Shown here in pieces: positions 20,815 through 29,647 of a stretch of DNA of 64,000 bases (positions within the stretch are counted from its first letter, which is position 1; every line of letters starts with the position of its first letter). The notes below the pieces were generated by a model, which saw only the letters and a program-made list of their open reading frames with translations, had not been told where the DNA came from and made no database searches. The stretch comes from Pelagibacteraceae bacterium (GTDB lineage: Bacteria > Pseudomonadota > Alphaproteobacteria > Pelagibacterales > Pelagibacteraceae), in contig SHWS01000003.1 of the NCBI GenBank assembly GCA_009693705.1, forward strand, positions 20,872-84,871, in the 5' to 3' direction. The position numbers and the translations under genes were made by a program.

Positions 20815-21091
20815 TTTTTTAAGCTGAGCCACTTATTAAAATACAACTAATAAAGGTACGAAGATTCAACTTTAAAATGCACTTTATCTATAACTTATTT
20901 TTAATTAACCACAATATATGGACTTGGTAAATAAAAAAAAAATTAAATTCAATTGTTAATTTTATTTTTAAATTTTTACCTAACATCCGAGTAAAGAAAT
21001 TACAATCTATGATTTTATTTATTTAATTTTATTTATATAATTTCTTGCAAAATTTATTAATTAAGTCTAACTAACATTTCTCAAAAAAGTT
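20815..21091. other. AT-rich spacer before dnaA, no clear origin
   Basis: 277 bases without a supportable gene. Only weak DnaA-box-like words are seen: TTAACCACA (20905-20913, one mismatch to TTATCCACA) and TTATCTATA (20884-20892, two mismatches). One GATTC methylation-type site occurs near 20864. The rest is A/T runs. It probably holds the rpsT 3' end and the dnaA promoter; evidence for oriC is insufficient. Confidence 0.4.
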
Positions 21092-22510
21092 ATGAATAGC
21101 TCAATAAATAATAATTTAAATTCACTCAAAGTACCGAATTTTGATTGGAATATTATTCAATCAGATTTAAGAAATAAACTAGGAACAGATATTTATGAAA
21201 GTTGGCTTAAAAAGATTAGTTTTTTAGATGAATTTAATAATTATGTTCTTTTATCAGTTCCAACAAGATTCATTCGTGACTGGATTACCTCAAGATATTT
21301 AGATCAAATTTTACAAATAATAAAAAAATATAAAAAAGATATTATAAGAGTCGAGTTTAAAATATCCGAACAAAATTCCACTGCCAATAATTTTGAAAAA
21401 ATTAATTTAAAACCTTTAGATAACAGTGAAAATATTGCTTTCATTAAAGATTCCTATTTACAATACAATAGAATTGACCCCAATAAGAGATTTGATAATT
21501 TTATTACTGGATCTAGTAATAAACTAGCGTATGAGGCATCATTGAAAGTTTTAGAAGGCAATTCTCATTATAATCCTCTTTACATCTATGGAGGTGTTGG
21601 GATGGGCAAGACTCATCTTTTAAATGCTATTGGCCTTGAATTAAAAAAGAATAGCAAAGTAATGTTTATTTCAGCAGAACGTTTTATGTATCAATTTGTT
21701 AAGTCAATAAAATCAAATGATATGGTTAAGTTCAAGGAGTATTTTAGAAATACTGATGTTTTGTTAATAGATGATATTCAGTTTATTAGTGGTAAAGAAG
21801 CAATGCAGGAGGAGTTTTTTCACACATTTAATGCTTTGTTAGACAAAGGTTCACAAATAATTGTGTCAGCTGATCGGGCGCCTAATAAATTATCAAGAAT
21901 TCAAGATCGAATTAAATCAAGATTTTCAGGGGGCTTAGTGGTTGATATTCAAATGCCCGATTATGATCTAAGAAAAAAAATAGTCGAAAGTAAAACCAAT
22001 GAGTTAAACAGTTTATATTCTGATCAATTAAAAATTTCTAAAGAAATTCAGGATTTTATTAGTAATGAGATAAAGACAAGTATAAGGGAATTAGTTGGAG
22101 CAATAAACCGAATAGTCTCATTTTCAAGGATTTACAACAAGGTACCAAATTTATCTGAAATTAAAATTATACTTAAAGATTTATTAAATTTAGGAGAAAA
22201 CAAAGTGACAATTGATTTGATCCAAACTGTAGTTTGTAAATATTTTAAAATTAGTAAGAATGAAATGTTATCTTCAAGAAGATCGAGATATCTTGTCAGA
22301 CCAAGACAAATAGCAATATATTTAACAAAAATTTTGACTTCTAAATCTTTGCCAGAAATAGGTCGAGAATTTTCTAATAGAGATCATACTACCATAATAC
22401 ATTCAGTAAAAACAGTTGAAAAGTTAAAAGAAAAAAATCCAGATATGGTTGATAGTATTAATAATTTAAAAAATCAAATACTCTATAACAACAAAGAAAA
22501 TGAAATTTAA
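21092..22510 (+). CDS. dnaA: chromosomal replication initiator DnaA
   Basis: AAA+ initiator that opens the replication origin. At 472 residues it shows domain I (1-80), a short linker, the ATPase with Walker A GVGMGKTHLLNAIG and Walker B LLIDDIQF, and the domain IV DNA-binding signature NRDHTTIIHSVKTVE. The end overlaps dnaN by 11 bases, so the two are coupled. The upstream region is described separately. Confidence 0.98.
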   Translation: MNSSINNNLNSLKVPNFDWNIIQSDLRNKLGTDIYESWLKKISFLDEFNNYVLLSVPTRFIRDWITSRYLDQILQIIKKYKKDIIRVEFKISEQNSTANNFEKINLKPLDNSENIAFIKDSYLQYNRIDPNKRFDNFITGSSNKLAYEASLKVLEGNSHYNPLYIYGGVGMGKTHLLNAIGLELKKNSKVMFISAERFMYQFVKSIKSNDMVKFKEYFRNTDVLLIDDIQFISGKEAMQEEFFHTFNALLDKGSQIIVSADRAPNKLSRIQDRIKSRFSGGLVVDIQMPDYDLRKKIVESKTNELNSLYSDQLKISKEIQDFISNEIKTSIRELVGAINRIVSFSRIYNKVPNLSEIKIILKDLLNLGENKVTIDLIQTVVCKYFKISKNEMLSSRRSRYLVRPRQIAIYLTKILTSKSLPEIGREFSNRDHTTIIHSVKTVEKLKEKNPDMVDSINNLKNQILYNNKENEI

Positions 22511-23612
22511 CGTTAATCAGCAAGATCTTCAACAAGCATTAAATTATTGTCAAGGAGTTATAGAAAAAAGAAGCACTCTACCTATTTTGTCTAATGTATT
22601 ATTAGATGCAAATAATTCTAAGTTAACAATAACAGCGACAGATTTAGATTTAATTTTTATTCATCAATTACATAATGTAGAAATTTTTGAAGAAGGAAAA
22701 ACTACAACCACTTCTTCTATTATGTATGATATTATAAGAAAATTTACATTAGGTAAAAAAATTAATTTATCGCTTACAGATGTTAACAAGCTACAGGTCG
22801 AGTCAGAAAAATCTATTTTTAATTTAAATTGTATAAGTTCATCAGAATTTCCTTTAACAGATGAAAATTTTAATGATAATGAATTTTCAATAAAATCCAA
22901 ACAATTTTTAAAACTTCTTAATAAATGTAAATTTTCTATTGCAAATGACGAAACAAGGCATTATTTGAGTGGAATTTATTTTCATCAAACTGAAGTAGAG
23001 GATAAAAATTATTTAACCGCAGTTGCAACAGATAGCCACAGAATGTCCATCTCGAAAATTAGATTGGATAAAAAAATTGATTTTGAGCCAGTAATTTTAC
23101 CAAAGAAAACTATTTTTCAACTTTGTTCTCTTTTAGATACCTATGATGGGGATGTTAAAATTTTCAATAAGAAATCTAAAATTAAATTTGAATTAAATAA
23201 CAGTATTCTTATTTCTAAACTTATTGACGGAAAATTTCCAAATTATATACAAGTAATACCCAAAAATAATCAAAAAAAACTGGAAGTAAATTTAAAATTA
23301 TTTTTAAATTCTGTAGATAGAGTTGCATCTGTATCGCTTGATAAAAAAGATGGTGTTAAATTTAATTTATCAAAAGACATTTTAAACCTTTCAGTAAATA
23401 ATGCTAATAGTGGTGATGGTAAAGAAACCTTAAATGTAAATTTTGATAATGATTTAGAGATTAGTTTTAATTCTAGATATCTTATTGATATTGCCTCTCA
23501 ATTAAATGGAGATCGAATAGAGATTTTTTTTAACGACTCAGGTTCGCCAGCACTCGTAAGAGATCCAGCTGATTTTGATAGTATTTTTGTTATTATGCCG
23601 ATGAAGGGTTAA
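22500..23612 (+). CDS. dnaN: DNA polymerase III beta subunit (sliding clamp)
   Basis: Ring-shaped processivity clamp. At 370 residues it has the three-fold domain pattern. MKFNVNQQDLQQALNYCQGV and RSTLPILSNVLL start domain 1; VATDSHRMS lies in domain 2; and the C-terminal VIMPMKG corresponds to the usual end VMPMRL-like. It overlaps dnaA by 11 bases. Its TAA overlaps the stop codon of the oppositely oriented plsC-like gene (TTAA, 23609-23612). Confidence 0.97.
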   Translation: MKFNVNQQDLQQALNYCQGVIEKRSTLPILSNVLLDANNSKLTITATDLDLIFIHQLHNVEIFEEGKTTTTSSIMYDIIRKFTLGKKINLSLTDVNKLQVESEKSIFNLNCISSSEFPLTDENFNDNEFSIKSKQFLKLLNKCKFSIANDETRHYLSGIYFHQTEVEDKNYLTAVATDSHRMSISKIRLDKKIDFEPVILPKKTIFQLCSLLDTYDGDVKIFNKKSKIKFELNNSILISKLIDGKFPNYIQVIPKNNQKKLEVNLKLFLNSVDRVASVSLDKKDGVKFNLSKDILNLSVNNANSGDGKETLNVNFDNDLEISFNSRYLIDIASQLNGDRIEIFFNDSGSPALVRDPADFDSIFVIMPMKG

Positions 23613-24310
23613 TTAATTAAATTTAATTCGTAATAAATATTTTTTTCAATAGTTTTAGTAAAATCATCTTTAGTTAACCCAGAAACTATAGGTTTTAATA
23701 TAGATATTGTTATTGATTTATTTGCTTGCATAGATCCATTTTTAGGCCAAACATAACCAGAGTTAATCGCAACTGGCTGGCAAGAAATATTTAATTCCAG
23801 ATAAATTCGTCCAACACCTTTTTTAAAGTTTGGTCTTGATTCTGGTAGTGTTCTTGTACCTTGAGGAAAAATTATTAAGGGTCTATTTGAGTTTTTTACT
23901 GCTTTTGAAATATCTTCAAAAAAACCTAAATTATCTTTTGTCACTTTATTTCGTTTAATAGAAATAGATCCTATTTTTTTTAAGTACCAGCCAAAAATGG
24001 GAATGAATAATAGTTCATTTTTTAAAATAAAAACTGGAGAATTAAAAATTGTCTGCAAATAAAATGTTTCAAACATTGATTGATGAGAAGCGGCTATAAA
24101 AAATTTTTCATTTTTAATAATATTTTCTTTTCCTTTAAGGATAATTTTAGTTGAAAGAAATATTTTTAAACATATTCCTGTCCAGTGGCCCATTAATTTT
24201 CCCCCTAGTAAAACAATTTTTTGGGGCATAAAAAAAGAGGGAAGAAAAAATATTGAAATAATAATTATTCCAGTAAAAAAAAATATTGAAAATATTGTAC
24301 TTCTTGTCAT
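23609..24310 (-). CDS. 1-acyl-sn-glycerol-3-phosphate acyltransferase (PlsC family)
   Basis: Membrane acyltransferase, probably making phosphatidic acid. 233 residues from the ATG at 24310 (MTRSTIFSIFFFTG); an in-frame TTG three codons upstream is less likely. A hydrophobic N-terminal helix (about 5-30) precedes the acyltransferase block: SHQSMFE is the H-x4-D/E motif in its glutamate form, and FPQGTR is the substrate-binding motif. It converges on dnaN, and 12 bases separate it from the lysA stop upstream. Confidence 0.88.
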   Translation of the reverse strand: MTRSTIFSIFFFTGIIIISIFFLPSFFMPQKIVLLGGKLMGHWTGICLKIFLSTKIILKGKENIIKNEKFFIAASHQSMFETFYLQTIFNSPVFILKNELLFIPIFGWYLKKIGSISIKRNKVTKDNLGFFEDISKAVKNSNRPLIIFPQGTRTLPESRPNFKKGVGRIYLELNISCQPVAINSGYVWPKNGSMQANKSITISILKPIVSGLTKDDFTKTIEKNIYYELNLIN

Positions 24311-24322
24311 TTTAATCAAAAG

Positions 24323-25537
24323 TTACATTAAATCTGAAAGCTTTTGTCTTTTACTGAGAATTTTAATTTTAGAGTTTTTGATTAATATTTCAAAAGGCTT
24401 TGGCCTCATGTTGTAGTTTGAACTTAATGACATTCCATAAGCTCCGACATCACATATAATTATTAAATCTTTTTCATCTAATTTTTGAAAGTTTTTTACT
24501 GTTAAAAATTTGTCAGTACTTTCGCAAATCGGCCCTACAAATTCATAATCTTTATTTGATAATTTCGAATTTATTTTAACCGGAATTATTCTATGTATAG
24601 AATTATATAATGCAGGTCTAATCAAATCATTCATCCCAGCATCGAGGATTACAAAATTTTTTTTATAACCTTCTTTAATGTAGATTATTTGTGTAATCAG
24701 AACTGCAATATTTCCAACAATATATCTTCCAGGTTCAAATATAATTTTTGATTTATAATTTTTTAAAAATTTTTCAATATTTGTTGAGTATTTTTTTAAA
24801 TTAGGAGTTTTATTATTATTTTTATAATCAATTCCTATTCCACCTCCTAAATCAATATATTCAAACAAATGTTTTGTTTTTTTGATGACTTTGTCTAAAA
24901 TATCTAGCATTTGACCATAAGGCTTGTCATCGAGAATTTGACTGCCAATATGTACGCTTAAACATTTTAAATTAAGATTTTTTGATCTTTTTGCATATTT
25001 CACCAGTTCTAAAAATTTTTTTTCGTCAACACCAAATTTATTTTCTTTTTTTCCAGTTGAAATTTGACTTAAAGTTTTTGCATCAATATTTGGATTTAAT
25101 CTAATACCAATACTAACTTTTTTTTTTTTAATTTTCGCAATTCTTTCAATCTCTAAAATTTCACTTTTAGACTCTGTATTAATTAATAATATTTTTTTAT
25201 TTATTGCAAAATCAAGTTCTTTTGTAGTTTTGCCAACTCCAGAAAAAACAATTTTATCAGGTTTTATTCCAGCCAAAAGAGCTTTCATTAGCTCTCCTGC
25301 CGATACAACATCTGCACCTAATCCAAACTTACTTATTTCATGTAGCAATTTTGTATTAGAATTTGATTTTACAGAAAAACAAATCAATGGATTGATTGAT
25401 TTAAAATTATTTTTGAAGTTTTGAATATTTTGTTTTAGTTTATCGAAGGAATAGCAATAAATTGGAGTAGTAAATTTTTTTGCTAAGTTTTTAACTCTAA
25501 AATTTTCGATAAATAATTCTTTACTAATATATTTCAT
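24323..25537 (-). CDS. lysA: diaminopimelate decarboxylase
   Basis: PLP enzyme for the last step of lysine synthesis. At 404 residues the PLP lysine lies in CFSVKSNSN (about residue 56). The phosphate-binding glycine loop is YIDLGGGIGIDY and the EPGR motif is FEPGRYIVGN. The active-site cysteine from the partner subunit is in GPICESTDKF. The lptM-like lipoprotein gene lies one base upstream, and the argH-lptM-lysA series reads leftwards as an operon. Confidence 0.96.
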   Translation of the reverse strand: MKYISKELFIENFRVKNLAKKFTTPIYCYSFDKLKQNIQNFKNNFKSINPLICFSVKSNSNTKLLHEISKFGLGADVVSAGELMKALLAGIKPDKIVFSGVGKTTKELDFAINKKILLINTESKSEILEIERIAKIKKKKVSIGIRLNPNIDAKTLSQISTGKKENKFGVDEKKFLELVKYAKRSKNLNLKCLSVHIGSQILDDKPYGQMLDILDKVIKKTKHLFEYIDLGGGIGIDYKNNNKTPNLKKYSTNIEKFLKNYKSKIIFEPGRYIVGNIAVLITQIIYIKEGYKKNFVILDAGMNDLIRPALYNSIHRIIPVKINSKLSNKDYEFVGPICESTDKFLTVKNFQKLDEKDLIIICDVGAYGMSLSSNYNMRPKPFEILIKNSKIKILSKRQKLSDLM

Positions 25538-25538
25538 A

Positions 25539-25670
25539 TTATACCAAATTTATTTTGGTATTTAATTTCTCAACTTTTTTTTCAGCATCATTGTAAATCG
25601 GGTCTCCTTTTTTACCACAAGAAATTAGAATTATTGAAAGTAGAATAATTAGAAAAATTTTTTTAATCAT
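25539..25670 (-). CDS. lptM: 43-residue LptM-like lipoprotein
   Basis: Short lipoprotein overlooked by size cut-offs. It starts MIKKIFLIILLSIILI, a lipoprotein signal, with a lipobox ending at C18 (LISC), then GKKGDPIY, matching the conserved C-G-x-K-G-P-x-Y core of LptM (YifL). That protein stabilises the LptD/LptE LPS translocon. The ATG overlaps the argH stop as ATGA, and the stop lies one base before lysA. The argH/lysA neighbourhood is where this gene occurs in many proteobacteria, which supports the call. Only the first 26 residues resemble the family; the tail is charged and variable. Confidence 0.85.
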   Translation of the reverse strand: MIKKIFLIILLSIILISCGKKGDPIYNDAEKKVEKLNTKINLV

Positions 25671-27058
25671 AACTTATTTTTATATTTTATTATCATTTTT
25701 TTGATATTATCAAAAGCTGTTCCTCCATATGATTTTTTAGAATTTATAGAATTTTTCAAATTAAATATCTTTAAAACATCGTTTGATAATATGGGTTCAA
25801 TTTTTTGAAGGTCTTCGATTGAGAGCTCATCTAATCTTTTTTTTCTTTTTTCTGCAAAATTAACAATTTCAGCAGTTTTTTGATAAGCTCTTCTAAAAGA
25901 CATAGAATGATTTTTAACTAAATAATCCGCCAAATCTGTGGCCGTTATATAGCCATGGTTTGCAAGCTCTAACATTTTTTTTTTATTAGGGCTAAAATTA
26001 TTAAGAACTTCATGAAAAATTTTTAAGCAATTTATTAAAGTGTCAAAAGACTTAAATATTATTTCTTTGTCGTCTTGTAAATCTTTAAAATAGGATAGTG
26101 GGAGTCCTTTAAGAATAGTTAACATAGAAAATAAATTACCATACATTAAACCAGACTTACCTCTTAGATATTCTAATAAATCAGGATTCTTTTTTTGTGG
26201 CATTATAGATGAACCAGTTACGATTTTATCTGACAAGTTTATTATATTAAAACCATCTGAACTCCATATTATAAGTTCTTCAGATATTCTAGATATGTGC
26301 ATCGAGCAAACTGCAGAACTGTATAAAAAATCTAAAACAAAATCTCTATCAGATACTGTATCAATTGAATTGTTAGTAGGAGTTTTAAAACCTAATTTCT
26401 TGCTTGTATAGTTTCTGTCGATATTAAATGAAGTTCCACTTAAAGCAGCTACGCCGAGCGGATTTTCATTTAAATTGTCTAAATTATTTGAAAATCTTTT
26501 TTTATCTCTATTAAACATTTCAACATAAGCCATTAAATAATGAGCAAATGAAATTGCCTGAGCATTTTTCAAATGTGTAAATCCAGGCATGATTGTTTCA
26601 ATATTTTTTTCTGAAACTTTAAGTGTAGTTTTAATTATTTTGTCTAATTCTTTATTGATCTCATTTGTCGCCGATTTCATCCATATTTTAAAATCAGTAA
26701 TTACTTGATCATTTCTTGATCTGGCAGTATGAACATATCCTGCATCTTCACCTATAATTTGATAAAGTCTATTCTCGACATTCATATGAATATCCTCATA
26801 TTTTTTGTCAAATTCAAATTTTTTTTTTAAAATTTCTTTTTTAATTTTATTAAGTCCATAAATAATTTTGTTCTTTATTTTAAATGAGATAATTTTTTGT
26901 TTAAAAAGCATTTCAACATGAGCAATAGATCCCTGAATATCTTCCTTGTAAAGTCTCTTATCTACGTCAATAGAATTACCAATTTTTTTAAATAGTTGGG
27001 AAGTTTTTTTTTTAATCCGCGTATTCCATATTGTCTGGTTGTTTTCTTTTTTTATCAT
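25667..27058 (-). CDS. argH: argininosuccinate lyase
   Basis: Last step of arginine synthesis. At 463 residues it carries the fumarase/aspartase superfamily signature GSSIMPQKKNPD, as well as HTARSRNDQV and PGFTHLKNAQAISFAHYLMAY (described here only in part as the substrate-binding segment). Normal length. It heads the leftward argH-lptM-lysA group and is divergent from the thioredoxin-like gene, whose ATG is 24 bases away. Confidence 0.97.
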   Translation of the reverse strand: MIKKENNQTIWNTRIKKKTSQLFKKIGNSIDVDKRLYKEDIQGSIAHVEMLFKQKIISFKIKNKIIYGLNKIKKEILKKKFEFDKKYEDIHMNVENRLYQIIGEDAGYVHTARSRNDQVITDFKIWMKSATNEINKELDKIIKTTLKVSEKNIETIMPGFTHLKNAQAISFAHYLMAYVEMFNRDKKRFSNNLDNLNENPLGVAALSGTSFNIDRNYTSKKLGFKTPTNNSIDTVSDRDFVLDFLYSSAVCSMHISRISEELIIWSSDGFNIINLSDKIVTGSSIMPQKKNPDLLEYLRGKSGLMYGNLFSMLTILKGLPLSYFKDLQDDKEIIFKSFDTLINCLKIFHEVLNNFSPNKKKMLELANHGYITATDLADYLVKNHSMSFRRAYQKTAEIVNFAEKRKKRLDELSIEDLQKIEPILSNDVLKIFNLKNSINSKKSYGGTAFDNIKKMIIKYKNKL

Positions 27059-27082
27059 GCTATTTACTTATATCTATTTAAT

Positions 27083-27592
27083 ATGAGATTTTTAATATTA
27101 TTAACTTTATTGATAAGCAACCTTTCAGCAAATGAAATAATTCACTTAAAAAATATTGTCATACATAAAGAACCAAAAACCTACAATAATATAATCTTTT
27201 TAGATAAAACAGATCAAAAAACTACTTTAAATGATTTTAATAAAAATCTAATCATATTAAATTTTTGGGCAACTTGGTGTGAGCCATGTAAAGAGGAATT
27301 ACCATCATTAGATCGATTACAAATTAATCCAAAACTTAATAATTTAAAAGTTTTACCAATCAACATTGCTCAAGAAAAGCAAGAAGTGGTAGATAATTTC
27401 TTTAAAAATTTAAATGTTAAAAATTTAACTTCTTACTTTGATCCAAACACCTCTTTAGCAAAAGAATTTTCTTTAAGAGGAGTTCCAACTTCTGTTTTGT
27501 TTAATAAAGAAGGAAAAGAATTTGCAAGAATAATTGGTTCAATTAATTTTGATGATGAAAAGTTTATAAACTGGTTAAGTAATTATAATTAG
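27083..27592 (+). CDS. TlpA-like thiol:disulfide oxidoreductase
   Basis: Exported thioredoxin-fold protein. The ATG at 27083 gives 169 residues with a hydrophobic signal (MRFLILLTLLISNLSA) and predicted cleavage near residue 16. The redox motif is WCEPC (C66/C69) in NFWATWCEPCKEELPSL, with the cis-proline in LRGVPTSVLF. An in-frame upstream ATG would run into argH. TlpA-type proteins keep periplasmic cysteines reduced, often for cytochrome c or oxidase assembly; no such gene is adjacent. Its TAG overlaps the stop of the HIG1 gene. Confidence 0.85.
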   Translation: MRFLILLTLLISNLSANEIIHLKNIVIHKEPKTYNNIIFLDKTDQKTTLNDFNKNLIILNFWATWCEPCKEELPSLDRLQINPKLNNLKVLPINIAQEKQEVVDNFFKNLNVKNLTSYFDPNTSLAKEFSLRGVPTSVLFNKEGKEFARIIGSINFDDEKFINWLSNYN

Positions 27593-27792
27593 TTTTTAAA
27601 AAAATATGCAAATCCAACTAAAGCAATTATTGCAATAAATTGTAATAATACTCTCAACTGCATTAATTTATTAGAATATCTTTTGCTTACTTCTCCACCT
27701 TTAAATAAAGTCCCAATACCCAATATTAATATTATACCGACCACCATTAAAAGAATTATTGATATAATTTTGACTATTGTTCCTGAAATCAT
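27589..27792 (-). CDS. HIG1-domain twin-transmembrane protein
   Basis: 67-residue membrane protein with two hydrophobic helices (about 5-25 and 45-65). The connecting loop GGEVSKRYSNKLMQLRVLLQ matches the HIG1/hypoxia-induced family pattern, in which R-S-N-x-L-M-x-x-R-V-x-x-Q is typical. Alphaproteobacterial HIG1 proteins associate with respiratory complexes (bc1 or cytochrome oxidase). The ATG at 27792 is chosen because a longer in-frame start (27894) would lie inside the divergent esterase gene. It converges on the TlpA-like gene with overlapping stops. Confidence 0.75.
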   Translation of the reverse strand: MISGTIVKIISIILLMVVGIILILGIGTLFKGGEVSKRYSNKLMQLRVLLQFIAIIALVGFAYFFKN

Positions 27793-27841
27793 ATTTATAT
27801 TGTAAGATATTTTAGAAAATAAAAAACATAATTTATCTAAT

Positions 27842-28492
27842 ATGACATTTTGTCTAAAGCATATAGCTATTAAACCTAAAGATGGAATTTCCATTAAAAG
27901 TGCTATTATTTTACTTCATGGATATGGAGGAGATGGTAATGACATAAGTATCCTTTCAGCATATTGGAAAAGATATTTGCCCAATACAGTATTTATTTGT
28001 CCTAATGGACATGAAACAAATTTGATTAATCCAAATGGATATCAATGGTTTGATTTAACTCAAGATGATCCAGAATATATATTAGAACAATCAAAAAAAG
28101 CTGAGCAAAAACTTAATCAATTTATAGCGGAAATTAAAAAAGAATATAATTTAGAAAATAATAAAATTTGTTTATCAGGTTTTAGTCAAGGTTGCATGAT
28201 GTCAATAAATTTAGGTTTAACTTCAGAAAAAGAATATGCTTGTGTTGTTGGATTTTCAGGTAAAATTATCAACAAGGAGGATCTTCAAAAAAGAATAAAA
28301 TGTTCAACAAATATTCTTTTGATACATGGAGACAGGGATCAAACTGTACCACCATCGTTTTTATTTGAGTCAAAAGATTTTTTAATTAGAAATGAGATTA
28401 ATATAGAAACAAAGTTAATAAAAAACTGTGATCACCATATTCCTATAGAAGCATCAAGTACAGCTTTAAATTATATTATAAAAAAAATTTAA
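27842..28492 (+). CDS. phospholipase/carboxylesterase-family alpha/beta hydrolase
   Basis: Cytosolic serine esterase of the YpfH / acyl-protein thioesterase-like group, 216 residues. The oxyanion region is LLHGYGGDGND, the nucleophile serine is in GFSQGCM, and the late acid and histidine lie in HGDRDQTVP and NCDHHIP. No signal peptide. Substrate not predictable from sequence. It is divergent from the HIG1 gene across about 50 bases. Confidence 0.85.
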   Translation: MTFCLKHIAIKPKDGISIKSAIILLHGYGGDGNDISILSAYWKRYLPNTVFICPNGHETNLINPNGYQWFDLTQDDPEYILEQSKKAEQKLNQFIAEIKKEYNLENNKICLSGFSQGCMMSINLGLTSEKEYACVVGFSGKIINKEDLQKRIKCSTNILLIHGDRDQTVPPSFLFESKDFLIRNEINIETKLIKNCDHHIPIEASSTALNYIIKKI

Positions 28493-28540
28493 TATTTACA
28501 TGTTGTTGATATAACTATTTTATTAAGATAAAAGGGTTTA

Positions 28541-29110
28541 ATGATTAACTTTTTTGAACAAAATGTTTCATTAGAAAAATGTCCTGCATTAGTTTTGAAT
28601 GCAGATTATAGACCATTAAGTTATTATCCTTTATCACTTTGGTCATGGCAAGATACTGTAAAATCTGTGTTTTTAGATAGAGTCACTATAGTTTGCAATT
28701 ATGATAGAGAAATTAGAAGTCCATCTTTTAAAATGCAGTTACCAAGTGTTATCGCTTTAAAAGATTATATAATACCTCAATCAAAGCCTAGTTTTACAAG
28801 ATTTAACGTTTTTTTAAGAGATAAGTTTTCTTGTCAATATTGTGGAAGTTCCAAAGAATTAACTTTTGATCATTTGCTACCAAGATCTAAAGGTGGAGAA
28901 ACTAATTGGGAAAATGTTGTAACCGCCTGTTCAGCTTGTAATGTTAAAAAAGGTGGAAAATTATTAAAATTTTCTGAAATGAGACTTAATAAACATCCCT
29001 ATAGACCATCGATAGAAGACCTTCACAAAAATGGCAAACATTTCCCCCCAAACTTTTTACACAAAAGTTGGATGGATTATTTATATTGGGATGTTGAGCT
29101 GGAGTCATAA
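28541..29110 (+). CDS. HNH endonuclease-domain protein
   Basis: 189-residue protein with an N-terminal strand-rich region (ALVLNADYRPLSYYPLS) and a C-terminal zinc HNH module. The first cysteine pair is in CQYCG, the H of HNH in FDHLLPRSKGG, N in NWENVVTACSACN, and the second cysteine pair in that last stretch. This YPLS/HNH type is widespread as a single chromosomal gene in alphaproteobacteria, and its role is unknown. There is no adjacent methylase or toxin, so restriction is not indicated. AAGGG lies 6 bases before the ATG. Confidence 0.85.
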   Translation: MINFFEQNVSLEKCPALVLNADYRPLSYYPLSLWSWQDTVKSVFLDRVTIVCNYDREIRSPSFKMQLPSVIALKDYIIPQSKPSFTRFNVFLRDKFSCQYCGSSKELTFDHLLPRSKGGETNWENVVTACSACNVKKGGKLLKFSEMRLNKHPYRPSIEDLHKNGKHFPPNFLHKSWMDYLYWDVELES

Positions 29111-29113
29111 ACT

Positions 29114-29647
29114 TTAAATTTTTTCAGATATATTTATTGCAATTTTTGATCCAGTTTTAATAATTTTATCAATTATAAAATAAAATCCTTTTTTTGTAGC
29201 TCCGTTTTCATAAGCAATATTTTTATGATTAATTTCATCCTCTCTAAATTTAATAATTCTATTTTTTAGTTTGATCTCACCAGAATCAAGTTGTTTTATT
29301 TGATTGAGATAATGCTCGTCTATTATTTCTTCAACAGAAGCTGTACAGAGCATAGCAGCTTTTTTTCCTAGTAAAACCGAACTAAAACCAAGACCAACTC
29401 CTAACAAATCCCATAGGGGTAAAAATTTAGTTGGTTTAATATTTCTTCTTTTAATCTCTTTTTCGAAAAAATCACAATGTACTTTTTCATGTACTTTCAT
29501 ATCTTCGATAGTTTTTTTTAGACTTTCATCTTTTATTATTGTATTGAGCGCTAAAAGCTGACCTTCATAAATTTTTACAGCCCCTCTTTCACCTGCGTGA
29601 TCTACTCTAATAAATTCTTCAACTTTATTTTTGTTTATTTTTTTCAT
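29114..29647 (-). CDS. coq7: demethoxyubiquinone hydroxylase (Coq7/UbiF-type)
   Basis: Di-iron enzyme hydroxylating demethoxyubiquinone. 177 residues from the ATG at 29647; a TTG two codons earlier is also in frame. The six iron ligands are visible: E in HAGERGAVKIYEGQ, E and H in MKVHEKVHCDFF, E in ASVEEIIDEHY, and the second E-x-x-H in FREDEINHKNIA. It overlaps dsbB by 23 bases. It is the third quinone gene of the window. Confidence 0.95.
   Translation of the reverse strand: MKKINKNKVEEFIRVDHAGERGAVKIYEGQLLALNTIIKDESLKKTIEDMKVHEKVHCDFFEKEIKRRNIKPTKFLPLWDLLGVGLGFSSVLLGKKAAMLCTASVEEIIDEHYLNQIKQLDSGEIKLKNRIIKFREDEINHKNIAYENGATKKGFYFIIDKIIKTGSKIAINISEKI

Noticed and set aside
20538..20846. 102-codon minus-strand frame opposite rpsT
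   Set aside because: Antisense of the lysine-rich S20 gene gives a phenylalanine/leucine-rich false membrane protein.
20815..21091. Chromosomal origin next to dnaA
   Set aside because: Only weak DnaA-box-like words; position next to dnaA is not enough.
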